A stretch of 39,432 bases of DNA from Metabacillus rhizolycopersici. GTDB lineage: Bacteria > Bacillota > Bacilli > Bacillales > Bacillaceae. The stretch covers positions 1-39,432 of the forward strand of contig NZ_JAIQUM010000049.1 of assembly GCF_020075705.1 (NCBI RefSeq), in the 5' to 3' direction. Below are positions 26,661-35,194 of this stretch, piece after piece. The position numbers were made by a program, and so were the translations under genes. Every line of letters begins with the position of its first letter. The stretch's first letter is position 1. The notes below the pieces were generated by a model. It had not been told where the DNA came from. It saw only the letters and a program-made list of their open reading frames with translations, and ran no database searches.

Positions 26661-27512
26661 TTAATCATGAGCTCTTGTAGAATCTATGAGTATACGAAGT
26701 TTGTCGCCAATCGTATCAAATGTCCGCACAACAATCAACAAACAAAGCCCAGGAAAGAAGGCAAGCCACCACATACCAGAAGACAAGTATTTCATAGATT
26801 CTGACAAAATAATGCCGATTGCAGGCTCATGGGGAGACAACCCTAATCCTAAAAATGTAACTGCTGCTTCGTGTAAAATCACATGTGGAAATAATAACAA
26901 GAACCCTACTAATACTTGTGGAATAATATGTGGGAAAATATGTTGAGCAGCAACCCACCAACGAGATTTCCCCAATTTCTGAGATACTTGTACAAATTCT
27001 GTAGAACGAATTTGCATCACTTCTGCCCTAATAATACGAGCAAGACTTGGCCAATGCGTTAGGGCAATTCCTATGACAATCCCTTTAAATCCTCCCCCTA
27101 ATGTAAACGCAATGAGAATTAGGGTTACAAGATGTGGCACACTTAAAAATAGATCGATAAGCCACGAAATGAATCGATCTGCTAATTTCCCGAACGTTGC
27201 AGCGGCCATACCTAGGATAAGAGCAATTGACGCACTGCCAATTGCCCCAATTAATCCGACTCCCATACTTAAGGCTAGCCCCATAATCGTTCGTGTAAAC
27301 ATATCTCTTCCTAACCAATCTGTCCCAAAGAGATGGTCTAAAGATGGAGGGGAATTCCGGTCGTTAAGATTCGTTGCAATCCGCCCTTCATCAAGGAGAA
27401 AACTTCCTAATATAACACAGAGTAAAAATACAACGGCAACTATTATTGTTAGTAGCGTCTTTTGTCTTTGATTAAGAAAAAAGCGATTCCTTTCTTTGAG
27501 GTTAGATATCAT
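26661..27512 (-). CDS. nikC: Nickel ABC transporter permease NikC-like
   Basis: 283-residue inner-membrane permease of the DppC/OppC/NikC type. It has an N-terminal helix (residues ~18-40), then HLFGTDWLGRDMFTR, which is the signature N-terminal motif, then about five more helices. EAAVTFLGLGLSPHEPAIGIIL near residue 215 is the coupling EAA-type loop. The start overlaps the nikB stop by 4 nt. It acts with NikB as the membrane channel. Confidence 0.88.
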   Translation of the reverse strand: MISNLKERNRFFLNQRQKTLLTIIVAVVFLLCVILGSFLLDEGRIATNLNDRNSPPSLDHLFGTDWLGRDMFTRTIMGLALSMGVGLIGAIGSASIALILGMAAATFGKLADRFISWLIDLFLSVPHLVTLILIAFTLGGGFKGIVIGIALTHWPSLARIIRAEVMQIRSTEFVQVSQKLGKSRWWVAAQHIFPHIIPQVLVGFLLLFPHVILHEAAVTFLGLGLSPHEPAIGIILSESMKYLSSGMWWLAFFPGLCLLIVVRTFDTIGDKLRILIDSTRAHD

Positions 27513-28501
27513 AACATTCTCCCCTCTCTTGTTCTTGGATCTACTACGTAATAGATTAAATCAGCAATTAAATTTCCTACAAAAACAAATAAAGTACTAC
27601 AAATAACTAATCCTAATAAAAGTGGAACATCGCCTCTTAGTCCCGCTTCTACTGTAGCTTGCCCGAGACCCGGATATGAAAAAACTTGCTCAGCAAGCAC
27701 TGCTCCACCAAATAATTCACTGAAAGCAGCGAATTGGAGGGTGATCGCAGGCAAAGCAATATTCCGCAATCCATGGCGAAAGAACAAAATAAAACCACGT
27801 TCACCTCGCGCCCTTGCGAATAAAACATAATCACTTGTTAATACATCGATCAATTTTTGGCGTGTATGTAAAGCCACATTCGCAACACCTACAATACTAA
27901 GAGTGATTGCTGGAAGTACTATGTGCTCTATTCTATCTAAGATTGTGACGTCTTGTGCAAGTACGCCAGCAGGGACCCCCAGTCCGACCGGAAACCAGCC
28001 GAGCCATACAGCAAAAATAATGAGCACCAGAAGCCCCATCCAAAAGGTCGGAGTCGAGGCAAGTGTGTAACAATACCATTTAATCATTCTGTCCAGAATA
28101 GTATCCTTTTTCATCGCCGCAATAACGCCCATAACAAAACCAATCAATCCAGATAACAGCCATGCTGTGATCATAAGGACAAGAGAATTTAGAAACCGTT
28201 CCCCAATAATTTCAGCTACTGGACGGCGATAGATCATTGATGTTCCTAAATCACCTGCTATCAAAGCCGAACCCCAATTCAAAAATTGTACCATAACCGG
28301 TTCATCTAATCCCCAATATTCGGCTATCTTCTCCCGTTGTTCTGGCCCTACCTTCAACATATCAGCACCAATGTAGGCTTGAATTGGATCAATTGGAGAG
28401 TTCTTTATTAGTAGAAAGGAAATAAAGCAAATGGCCACTAATAATGATGCCATTCGTAAACTTTTCCACAAAATAAAGATCCCAACCTTCTTATTTAACA
28501 C
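27509..28501 (-). CDS. nikB: Nickel ABC transporter permease NikB-like
   Basis: About 330-residue permease of the DppB/OppB/NikB type with around six helices. The first is near residue 15-30; SPTFWMGLLVLIIFAVWLGW, ARARGERGFILFFRHGLRN (the EAA-type coupling loop) and EQVFSYPGLGQATVEA follow. GTG 28501 has GGAAGGTGAG at a good distance and is preferred; the longer TTG-started frame (28552) has no site. It is the first membrane gene of the operon. No substrate-binding protein gene precedes it. Confidence 0.86.
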   Translation of the reverse strand: MLNKKVGIFILWKSLRMASLLVAICFISFLLIKNSPIDPIQAYIGADMLKVGPEQREKIAEYWGLDEPVMVQFLNWGSALIAGDLGTSMIYRRPVAEIIGERFLNSLVLMITAWLLSGLIGFVMGVIAAMKKDTILDRMIKWYCYTLASTPTFWMGLLVLIIFAVWLGWFPVGLGVPAGVLAQDVTILDRIEHIVLPAITLSIVGVANVALHTRQKLIDVLTSDYVLFARARGERGFILFFRHGLRNIALPAITLQFAAFSELFGGAVLAEQVFSYPGLGQATVEAGLRGDVPLLLGLVICSTLFVFVGNLIADLIYYVVDPRTREGRML

Positions 28502-28765
28502 TTTTCTCACCTTCCTAACACGTTTCCATTCTTCTTTATTATCTTTGGCCAACCGTACCCGACATTGAATTAAAACCTAAATCAAACTCTCGGTCTATAG
28601 CTGCAACATAACATACGGGAAAAAACTAAACGAATGCTATGGATCCTATAAAGCGAGACTTACCTTAGGTTTTAGTAAATACCCTTATCAATCTAGTTGG
28701 AAAATGTGGAACCTTTTAGAACATGTCTTTTATCGTCCATATGTTGCTTACATCGAAAATCTCAA

Positions 28766-29185
28766 TCAAACTTGCTCGACTGGAGCCACTGTAAACTTTC
28801 CATATTCCACACCTTTTAAACTAGTCAGACTATTGCTGAACTTTTGAATATCTTTCACTTTTCCTTTTACGACAATAAGCTCAAGACAGCTCGTATGATC
28901 TAAATGAAAATGTGTTGTTGCTAGAACTAAATCGTGCATACTATGCTGAATGTTTGTCAGTTCTTCAAGCAAATTTCGTTGATGATGGTTATAGAATAAG
29001 AGAATAGTCCCAGCAACAATTTGCTCATTATCTTCCCACGATTGTTGAATAAGGGCATCACGGACAAGATCACGAACTGCTTCAGAACGATTTTCATAGC
29101 CTCTCTGTTTGACTAGATGGTCAAACTTTCGAAGTAAATTCCCTTCCATTGATACTCCAAATCTCTTTAATGTTGAATCCTGCAT
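28766..29185 (-). CDS. nikR: Nickel-responsive regulator NikR
   Basis: 139-residue ribbon-helix-helix repressor with an ACT-like nickel-binding domain. The N-terminal strand is LKRFGVSMEGNLLRKFD (RHH fold to residue ~48). The high-affinity nickel ligands are intact: His81 (IQHSMHD), His92 and His94 (THFHLDH) and Cys100, with the same spacing as E. coli His76/87/89/Cys95. It represses nickel uptake when nickel is high. A tandem operator candidate (29223-29250) lies 38 nt upstream of the start. NikR is uncommon in classic Bacillus, so this cluster may be acquired; base composition does not stand out by eye. Confidence 0.92.
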   Translation of the reverse strand: MQDSTLKRFGVSMEGNLLRKFDHLVKQRGYENRSEAVRDLVRDALIQQSWEDNEQIVAGTILLFYNHHQRNLLEELTNIQHSMHDLVLATTHFHLDHTSCLELIVVKGKVKDIQKFSNSLTSLKGVEYGKFTVAPVEQV

Positions 29186-29222
29186 CCTTCATCCACCCTT
29201 AATTTATTAGACTTTGTCACCA

Positions 29223-29250
29223 GTAACACATTTTCATAAAAAAGTAACAC
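29223..29250. promoter_or_regulatory. Candidate NikR operator: tandem GTGTTAC half-sites
   Basis: GTAACAC (29223-29229) and GTAACAC (29244-29250) lie in direct orientation with a 14-nt spacer, so GTGTTAC-N14-GTGTTAC on the minus strand. Spacing (21 bp between repeats) is two helical turns. I recall GTGTTAC half-sites described for Geobacter NikR, including tandem ones. Its location just before nikR fits autoregulation. Confidence 0.65.
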
Positions 29251-29432
29251 ATATATGCATAGTAAAGTGATTACAGTCCAAATTTTTATCGATATGTACT
29301 TAATAAATTCACTTTTATACTATATATTATCCAATGCCCAAATCAAGTGTTATTTCAAATCCCTTACTGTTTATTCATCAAAACAACAGATGTACACTAT
29401 CATTATGATATCATTTTGTCAATTATTAAAGC

Positions 29433-29568
29433 TGAGACTTCCATCAGTAAGTTCTTCATTTCCCTCACTGATGGTTATCGGGTCTCCGTTAGCTTTTTAT
29501 ATCTTCGCTTCAATGTGATTTATCAGAAGCTCTATGGTGCGGGTTTTACTGACCAATAAGAACGAAAT
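29433..29568 (+). repeat. Diverged copy R3 of the 154-nt structured repeat
   Basis: Starts GAGACTTCCATCAG and keeps CCATCAGT/ACTGATGG, then diverges. The end (GCGGGTTTTACTGACCAATAAG) aligns with the 3' end of R1/R2. The long-range stem is changed to GTTAG with CTGAC but still pairs, which suggests structure rather than sequence is kept. No clear gene lies in the 29186-29589 gap. Confidence 0.55.
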
Positions 29569-29589
29569 AATTAATCTAATTTTTGCTAT

Positions 29590-29964
29590 TCATTTTAATA
29601 TTTCTTGATTATCCCAATTTCTCAAAGCCCATACGACATGATCGTTTGCATATAGTGAGATTTCATTTAAACTTAGATCTATAAATTTCCCGTTAATAAA
29701 AACAGCCCAATGGATATTTTTATTCGGAATCGAGTGAATGCCATTAATTGTAATAATATTCCCTTTTGATTCTTCTATGTCAAACGCCCTTTTGGTCACG
29801 TCGTACAATGTTTCTCCTTCTTGAAACGAAACTTCCTTTGAAATAATCGTCCTATTTTTATCATCAATCATTTTGAAGGTACCAATTGTTTCTACTGCAA
29901 ATGTTGGTGTATTGAATAAAAAAAGAAATAACATTAAAGGGGCTACTAGCTTATTTATTGACAT
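29590..29964 (-). CDS. Secreted DUF4430 (transcobalamin-like) protein
   Basis: 124-residue protein with a signal peptide (Lys5 then a hydrophobic stretch LVAPLMLFLFLF; predicted cleavage after TFA, residue ~23) and a mature domain that reads like DUF4430: GETLYDVTKRAF, INGIHSIPNKNIHWAVFINGKF and the final VVWALRNWD. DUF4430 is a small domain related to the C-terminal domain of transcobalamin/intrinsic factor. AAAGGAG precedes the ATG. It is monocistronic, about 400 nt from nikR, so a role in metal or corrinoid binding is possible but only inferred. Confidence 0.75.
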   Translation of the reverse strand: MSINKLVAPLMLFLFLFNTPTFAVETIGTFKMIDDKNRTIISKEVSFQEGETLYDVTKRAFDIEESKGNIITINGIHSIPNKNIHWAVFINGKFIDLSLNEISLYANDHVVWALRNWDNQEILK

Positions 29965-30043
29965 TGTTTGAATCTCCTTTACGTATTTTTCTTCTTATTA
30001 TGCGCAATTCAACGAATTTCATTTAAATGAATAGTATCTATAC

Positions 30044-30088
30044 ACAAAAAAGGTATAATCCCCTCCAAAAAAGGAAGGAATTATACCA
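30044..30088 (-). terminator. Terminator of the MarR-MFS operon
   Basis: GGTATAAT (30052-30059) pairs with ATTATACC (30080-30087), with further internal pairing and a T6 run on the minus strand. It lies 20 nt past the MFS stop. Confidence 0.85.
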
Positions 30089-30107
30089 TTCTTTCATTCA
30101 TTTAGAA

Positions 30108-31310
30108 TTACACTGAGGCAGAAGCGCTGACACTTGCCCGAGCTGTACGTTCTTTTTTACCGTGTAGGAAGTAATAAAGAACAGCCGTGACCAAGGTCAC
30201 AACACCCGTAATGACATACATCGTGCTATAACCGGTTACCGGAATGATGAAGCCAAGTAAATATGGACCAAAGCCAAGTCCAGCGTCAAGGAAAATAAAG
30301 AAGGTTGACGTTGCCAGTCCCATCCGATGAACAGGAGTCAATTTCACTGCAACCGCCTGTGTGCATGACTGCATGTTTCCGAAGCCAAGACCAATTAGTA
30401 CACCTGCTAATAATAATGTCATACTCGTTTCGGTGACACTTAGCAACAGCATTCCAGCTCCAAGAATGATAAAAGCCGGATACATAATTGTATTCGCACC
30501 CTTCATATCCATTAATCGCCCTGTAAATGGACGTGATGCTAAAACAGACACTGCATATACGAGGAAAAAGAAGCTTGCTGTATTAACCAGGTCAATTTCA
30601 ATTGCATAAAAAGTAATAAAAGAAAGCACGCTTGAGTAACAGAAGGCTACGATCAGAGTAATGACTGCGATTGGCAGTGCCTTTGGCTCAATAAAATTTG
30701 AGAGCTTAAATCCTTTTATTTCTGATGCTTTTGTTGATACTGGAAGTGGTGGCACATGCACAAAGCTTGCTGTTATCAAACTAATGATTCCAATAGCAAG
30801 ACAGAAACCAAAAATCATTTGGAAGCTTGTGTGCTGGCTCATATATAGTCCAATAAATGGACCAATCGCTGTCGCAAGCGTCGCGCTCATACTGAAGTAA
30901 CCAATGCCTTCCCCTTTTCGTTTTGCCGGGATTATTTGAGCTACAATTGTTCCCGATGCTGTACTAGCGATTCCAAGTGTCATACCATGTACGAATCGAT
31001 TAATTAGTAAGAAGGTAATACCATAATTCACAAAATATAATAGGGTCGTTAAAGTAAAAAAGATCACACCGATATACAGTGTTCTCTTACGTCCAATCAC
31101 ATCAATATAGCGTCCGATAAACAACCGTCCAATTAATGTCCCAATAATAAAAATTCCCGTTACAAGCCCAGCCTGACTTGGCGTAGCATCAAGTTCATTT
31201 ACTGCATAAACAGCAATGGTTACCATCAATAAATAAAAGATTAACGTTAAGAAAAAATTGACAGAGGAAACAATGATAAAATCCTTCGTCCACAATCGCT
31301 CTTTATTCAT
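30108..31310 (-). CDS. MFS transporter, likely drug exporter
   Basis: 400-residue, 12-segment major facilitator. The loop 2-3 motif GRLFIGRYIDVIGRKRT near residue 62 is the conserved MFS motif A, and NRFVHGMTLGIASTA follows in TM4. The start overlaps the MarR stop by 8 nt. Placement behind a MarR regulator with an operator over the promoter suggests an inducible exporter of a toxic compound. The compound is unknown. Confidence 0.88.
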   Translation of the reverse strand: MNKERLWTKDFIIVSSVNFFLTLIFYLLMVTIAVYAVNELDATPSQAGLVTGIFIIGTLIGRLFIGRYIDVIGRKRTLYIGVIFFTLTTLLYFVNYGITFLLINRFVHGMTLGIASTASGTIVAQIIPAKRKGEGIGYFSMSATLATAIGPFIGLYMSQHTSFQMIFGFCLAIGIISLITASFVHVPPLPVSTKASEIKGFKLSNFIEPKALPIAVITLIVAFCYSSVLSFITFYAIEIDLVNTASFFFLVYAVSVLASRPFTGRLMDMKGANTIMYPAFIILGAGMLLLSVTETSMTLLLAGVLIGLGFGNMQSCTQAVAVKLTPVHRMGLATSTFFIFLDAGLGFGPYLLGFIIPVTGYSTMYVITGVVTLVTAVLYYFLHGKKERTARASVSASASV

Positions 31311-31734
31311 TTTGTCCTTCGCCTCTATTCATAATATTCTCTTGTATTTTGGGTAGTATTTCGAAAATAGCAACTCGCTCTTCCAGAGGAATACCTTCCA
31401 TCACGCTTTTTTCCAACTCCGTGATATCTTTACGACACGCTTTATAAACCTCTTCACCTAATTTAGTTAACTGAATGATTTTTTCCCGGCGGTCCTTACT
31501 AGCAATTTGCTTCACCAGCTTACTTTCTTCTAAACGCTGAACCCTTCTAGTTATGGTTGGTTTTTCCACATTATAATGACTTGAAATATCGACAAGAGTA
31601 GCAGGACCATTGTTTTCCACATACACAATCACCTGCCATAAAGAATAAGAAAGATCATATCCCGCTAATAATTCATTCAATCTTGTAATGAGTGGTCGAT
31701 ACACTCCTAAATACCGTTTAAAAAAACCTTGCAC
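31303..31734 (-). CDS. MarR family transcriptional regulator
   Basis: 143-residue winged-helix repressor. The recognition helix region is VDISSHYNVEKPTITRRVQRLEESKLV (residues ~55-80), followed by the DRREKIIQLTKLGEEVY wing and beta-hairpin. The start is GTG 31734, 7 nt after GGAGGTG. It probably represses its own operon through the dyad at 31752-31784, released by a ligand. The sensed ligand is not evident. Confidence 0.92.
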   Translation of the reverse strand: MQGFFKRYLGVYRPLITRLNELLAGYDLSYSLWQVIVYVENNGPATLVDISSHYNVEKPTITRRVQRLEESKLVKQIASKDRREKIIQLTKLGEEVYKACRKDITELEKSVMEGIPLEERVAIFEILPKIQENIMNRGEGQNE

Positions 31735-31751
31735 TTAATACACCTCCGAAA

Positions 31752-31784
31752 AGTTACCTTAGATAACTGTTACTATAGGTAACT
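31752..31784. promoter_or_regulatory. MarR operator dyad overlapping the promoter
   Basis: A 33-nt near-palindrome: AGTTACCT at one end, AGGTAACT at the other, with an inner TAAC-N-GTTA. It overlaps the -10 element at 31782-31787, so repressor binding would block RNA polymerase. Confidence 0.8.
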
Positions 31785-31809
31785 ATACTCTTTTTTTAGA
31801 ATTTGTCAA
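31782..31809 (-). promoter_or_regulatory. Promoter of the MarR-MFS operon
   Basis: TTGACA (31809-31804), a 16-nt spacer and TATAGT (31787-31782). The -10 is within the MarR operator. Confidence 0.7.
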
Positions 31810-31909
31810 TGTCAATACTCCGTAAGAAAAGCCCAATTTGTATGAAATTGGACTTCTTTTCGTATAAAAATCTATTCCGTTATTTCAGATAAAAAAGACT
31901 TGCTTAACA

Positions 31910-33001
31910 TTATGAGCTTTTCTTCCATGAAATCTTTTGAAATGTTCTATATGCTCTTCCATTAAAATAAAAGAAAAAAGAGGTTTTTCCTCCCAATTTA
32001 ATAAGCCTTTTTGCTAATTTATTTAGCTCTTTTTGCGTAGCTACTTTATCATCTGATAAATATAAACCTAACAAACCTCGATTAATTAGCCTATGGAAAT
32101 TTTCATGAGGAATTCCGGTTAGATGGTGATCAGCCTTTTCAACAAAATGTGCTAACCTCTTCAACATCATTGAATCTGATGCATAGTAACTACAAAAGTT
32201 CAGATCGCCCCCAATTTCATCCTCCTCTTGATCAATTAAATAATCAAGTAAAATATGTAGTCCTTGAACATAAGGGAAATAGCTATCTTTAATTTGAATT
32301 GCCTGATTTTCTTCAAAGCCTTCTTGAAAAGCATAGGCTACTAAGCAAAAAACTCCTAAAGTTGATCCTGTACACGCGGAAAACTCATACCATTCCATAG
32401 CAGGTATGTTCATCTTATGGCGTTCAAACCAATCTTCCAGTCTTGGAACACGTTCGTCCTTTTTTACATGTTTATGAACTTGCAAATCACAATAATAATT
32501 TGAGAGTTCAAGTAAATACTTTGCAATGATAGGATAATGTTTTACGTTAGCTAACACTTTTTGACATGTTTGCACAAGGTCATGTAAATACCCGCCATCA
32601 TCTTGATCTTCCCTAAATTGATAATAATTCTTACATGGTTCCCCAACTGTTAGTGCATCGAGCATCGATTTGTGTAACATGCGAAAATCAACTGGATCTA
32701 ATGAGGTACTTCGATCGCAAAGATTATCTAAATAATCGCTTATCGTTTGATACGCAACAATAAATTCGATACATTGCTTCTTATATGGTCCCGAGATGAT
32801 GGCTAAAATCCCTCCACCTTCACAATGAAACTTTTTATGCTCAATGCTGCTAATCGCTTGTTTTCTAAGTTCTCTATTGGGGATTTTTTCAGCCTGCTCT
32901 TTCCAGTACTTTGTAAAAAGGTGAACGATCGGGAAAATTTCTCTGTATACTTTTGTTATTAAGCTTAATGGATGCTGTGGAACTGTCAAAGGAGTTGTCA
33001 C
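31910..33001 (-). CDS. ytpB: Tetraprenyl-beta-curcumene synthase YtpB (DUF2600)
   Basis: 363-residue helical terpene synthase of the large DUF2600 family; in B. subtilis the enzyme converts heptaprenyl diphosphate to tetraprenyl-beta-curcumene in the sesquarterpenoid pathway. The Asp-rich signatures are DYLDN (about residue 88) and LDYLIDQEEDEIGG (about 250). The C-terminal RLIKLGGKTSFFFY stretch is basic. It is the second gene behind ytpA (54-nt gap), the same pair as in B. subtilis. Identity is strong by sequence and context. Confidence 0.9.
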   Translation of the reverse strand: MTTPLTVPQHPLSLITKVYREIFPIVHLFTKYWKEQAEKIPNRELRKQAISSIEHKKFHCEGGGILAIISGPYKKQCIEFIVAYQTISDYLDNLCDRSTSLDPVDFRMLHKSMLDALTVGEPCKNYYQFREDQDDGGYLHDLVQTCQKVLANVKHYPIIAKYLLELSNYYCDLQVHKHVKKDERVPRLEDWFERHKMNIPAMEWYEFSACTGSTLGVFCLVAYAFQEGFEENQAIQIKDSYFPYVQGLHILLDYLIDQEEDEIGGDLNFCSYYASDSMMLKRLAHFVEKADHHLTGIPHENFHRLINRGLLGLYLSDDKVATQKELNKLAKRLIKLGGKTSFFFYFNGRAYRTFQKISWKKSS

Positions 33002-33055
33002 CTCACGTTTTTTAATCTTAGCATTATTGTTCTCGTATTTAGTCTAGACATGCAA

Positions 33056-33850
33056 TCAGTTTGACTTTGTACAGTGTGCGTCGAAAAAGCGCTTGGCTGT
33101 TTCAAAAACTTCTTCACGTTCAGGCTCATTAAAAATTTCATGGTATAAGCCCTTCCATTCTTTGTAGGACTTTTCCATAATGTCGACTTTATTAAACCAT
33201 TCTTTTACTAGGCTTTTATCAACAATTTTATCTTCTCCCCCTTGCATTAGTAATAGAGGAACATCTTGAAATTTTTTAATTTGCTTTTGAGCCTCTTCCA
33301 TCGCCTTTTTTAATTCCCGATACCATCTAATCGAAACCTTCGTAACATATAAAGAATCGTTTTGATCGATCTCCTGAACCTCTTTATTACGCGTTGCAAT
33401 CTCTACATTCAGTTTTGAATCCACTTTTAATGAAGGTGCGAAAATATTAAGTCCCTTTGATGCAAGCTCTATCACTTTATTCGGTTTGTATACTGTTCCT
33501 AAACATGGGGAGGACAATAATATAGCTTTTACTTCTTGATGTTTCTCCTGTAGAGCTCGAATGAGAACGAGACCTCCCATGCTATGACCAAGTAAACACA
33601 AGGGCAAACCATATATTTTAGCCTCTTTTATCCAAGCATTAATCTCCATAATATATTCATCAAAAGACTGGATATGCCCCCTTCTCCTCGTCGTCGTTCC
33701 TTGACCAGGCAAATCACCCATGACGACATGATAACCAGACAATTTCCACATTTCAACAAGCCACTTATAGCGACCATGATGTTCAGCTGCTCCATGAACA
33801 ATCACAATTACACCCTTTGGTTGCTCGACCTCTGATTCCCATTTCCACAT
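33056..33850 (-). CDS. ytpA: Alpha/beta hydrolase YtpA (lysophospholipase)
   Basis: 264-residue serine hydrolase. The nucleophile elbow GHSMGG is near residue 93, the catalytic Asp is in GGEDKIVDKS, and His in GLYHEIFNEPEREE. IVHGAAEHHGRYKWL near residue 20 supplies the oxyanion hole. In B. subtilis YtpA is linked to bacilysocin (a lysophospholipid) synthesis. ATG 33850 follows GGAGTT and matches the start MWKWES of the known protein; the 11-codon longer frame is not preferred. Confidence 0.9.
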   Translation of the reverse strand: MWKWESEVEQPKGVIVIVHGAAEHHGRYKWLVEMWKLSGYHVVMGDLPGQGTTTRRRGHIQSFDEYIMEINAWIKEAKIYGLPLCLLGHSMGGLVLIRALQEKHQEVKAILLSSPCLGTVYKPNKVIELASKGLNIFAPSLKVDSKLNVEIATRNKEVQEIDQNDSLYVTKVSIRWYRELKKAMEEAQKQIKKFQDVPLLLMQGGEDKIVDKSLVKEWFNKVDIMEKSYKEWKGLYHEIFNEPEREEVFETAKRFFDAHCTKSN

Positions 33851-34106
33851 GATTACGGTAACTCCTTTCACATTAACTCTCAAAATTTACTAGATGATGG
33901 AAAAACTCCACACTCATTTTGTTATAATAATATGTAGTAAGTGGCAATCAATTTCCAACCTTATAGAACAAGTACTTTGAGCAGCCAAACATAATCTAGA
34001 AAGTGTTCCTTTCCTTCATTCTGTGTGGTGCTTTTGACGCTGGATGTAAGAACATAACCACCGTACTAAAAATGATACTAATTACGATAAGAAAGGGATG
34101 AAAATC

Positions 34107-34637
34107 GTGATTTATCCATACAAAGATAAAACACCAAAAATTTCTAAATCAGCTTTTATTGCTGATTATGTGACCATTACCGGAGATGTTATCGTGGGCG
34201 ATGAAACCAGCATCTGGTTTCAAACAGTTATTCGTGGAGATGTAGCTCCAACAATCATTGGCAACAGAGTCAATATTCAAGACCTTTGCTGTCTTCATCA
34301 AAGCCCAAATAACCCCCTCATTTTAGAGGACGAAGTTACCATTGGACATAGTGTGGTCCTCCACAGTTCAATTATTCGTAAAAAAGCATTAATTGGTATG
34401 GGTTCAATTATTTTAGATGGTGCTGAAATTGGAGAAGGTGCATTTATTGGCGCAGGAAGCCTTGTACCTCCTGGAAAAGTCATCCCCCCCAACACACTGG
34501 CTCTAGGAAGACCTGCAAAAATTGTTAGAACATTAACGATCGACGATATAACTGACATGGAACGAATTCGACGTGAATATGTTGAAAAGGGGCAATATTA
34601 TAAATCGATTCAGTCAACACCAAAGGAAAAGGCGTAA
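34107..34637 (+). CDS. ytoA: Gamma-carbonic anhydrase-like protein YtoA
   Basis: 176-residue left-handed beta-helix (hexapeptide repeat) protein. The Zn-type His residues of gamma-carbonic anhydrases are present: His in CCLHQSP and two in TIGHSVVLH. The C-terminus is a helix (DMERIRREYVEKGQYYKS). GTG 34107 gives the start MIYPYK seen in B. subtilis YtoA, with AAAGGG upstream; the ATG 9 nt earlier has the site too close. Carbonic anhydrase activity is a family inference, not shown. Confidence 0.85.
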   Translation: MIYPYKDKTPKISKSAFIADYVTITGDVIVGDETSIWFQTVIRGDVAPTIIGNRVNIQDLCCLHQSPNNPLILEDEVTIGHSVVLHSSIIRKKALIGMGSIILDGAEIGEGAFIGAGSLVPPGKVIPPNTLALGRPAKIVRTLTIDDITDMERIRREYVEKGQYYKSIQSTPKEKA

Positions 34638-35194
34638 GCATCATCAGATGGAATCCTATATTTCATTCTTTTCAGACAGTAGTACCCCTACCTAAAGCAT
34701 CAATGAAAGTAGGTAGGGGATACCTACCTATAAAGATTAAGGTAAGCCTCGCTTTATGAAAAAATTACATTCTTTGCCGCTAAGTCAGGAATGACTGAAC
34801 AAAAAATACTCTTTCAACGCCAATGTTTTCCGATCTTTCATTCTGGATCGTTATGACAATTGAGCTCATAACATCATCCTTTTACAAACTTTACAATAGG
34901 AATCAGCTTCTTGCTTTTACCTTACACTTTTTTCATTATGAACCTTCTATCTTTTTATTGTTTTCGTTAAAATACGCGTTACAATGCCCCCTCCGCCATC
35001 ATGTGTTTTTCTGTTCAAACGACTATCGATATCATATCATCTCATGCACATATGACAATATATTTGTTGTAATGTATAGAATTCGTTAAAGTTTTCTAAA
35101 CTTTTTGGATAATTCTTTACAATTCCTTATTATTATCTAAATATTTCTAACTTAAAATAGGATAAAAGGGGTAAAAAAGGAGCGTTCTAAAAAG
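34638..35194. other. 557-nt intergenic region with hairpin and repeat fragment
   Basis: Holds a 9-bp hairpin (CCCCTACCT at 34685-34693 with AGGTAGGGG at 34711-34719), probably the ytoA 3' end, although no T tract follows. At 34738-34758 is a 21-nt stretch that matches 28647-28667 on the other strand at 19 of 21 positions. An 88-codon frame (34823-35089) has no ribosome binding site and no recognisable content; I see no supported gene here. Confidence 0.5.

Noticed and set aside
28502..28620. Possible remnant of nikA upstream of nikB
   Set aside because: A short minus-strand frame (AAIDREFDLGFNSMSG) is open for under 30 codons and has no recognisable binding-protein motif.
34823..35089. 88-codon plus-strand frame between ytoA and the PAP2 gene
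   Set aside because: No ribosome binding site, biased Phe/Leu/His composition and no recognisable domain.
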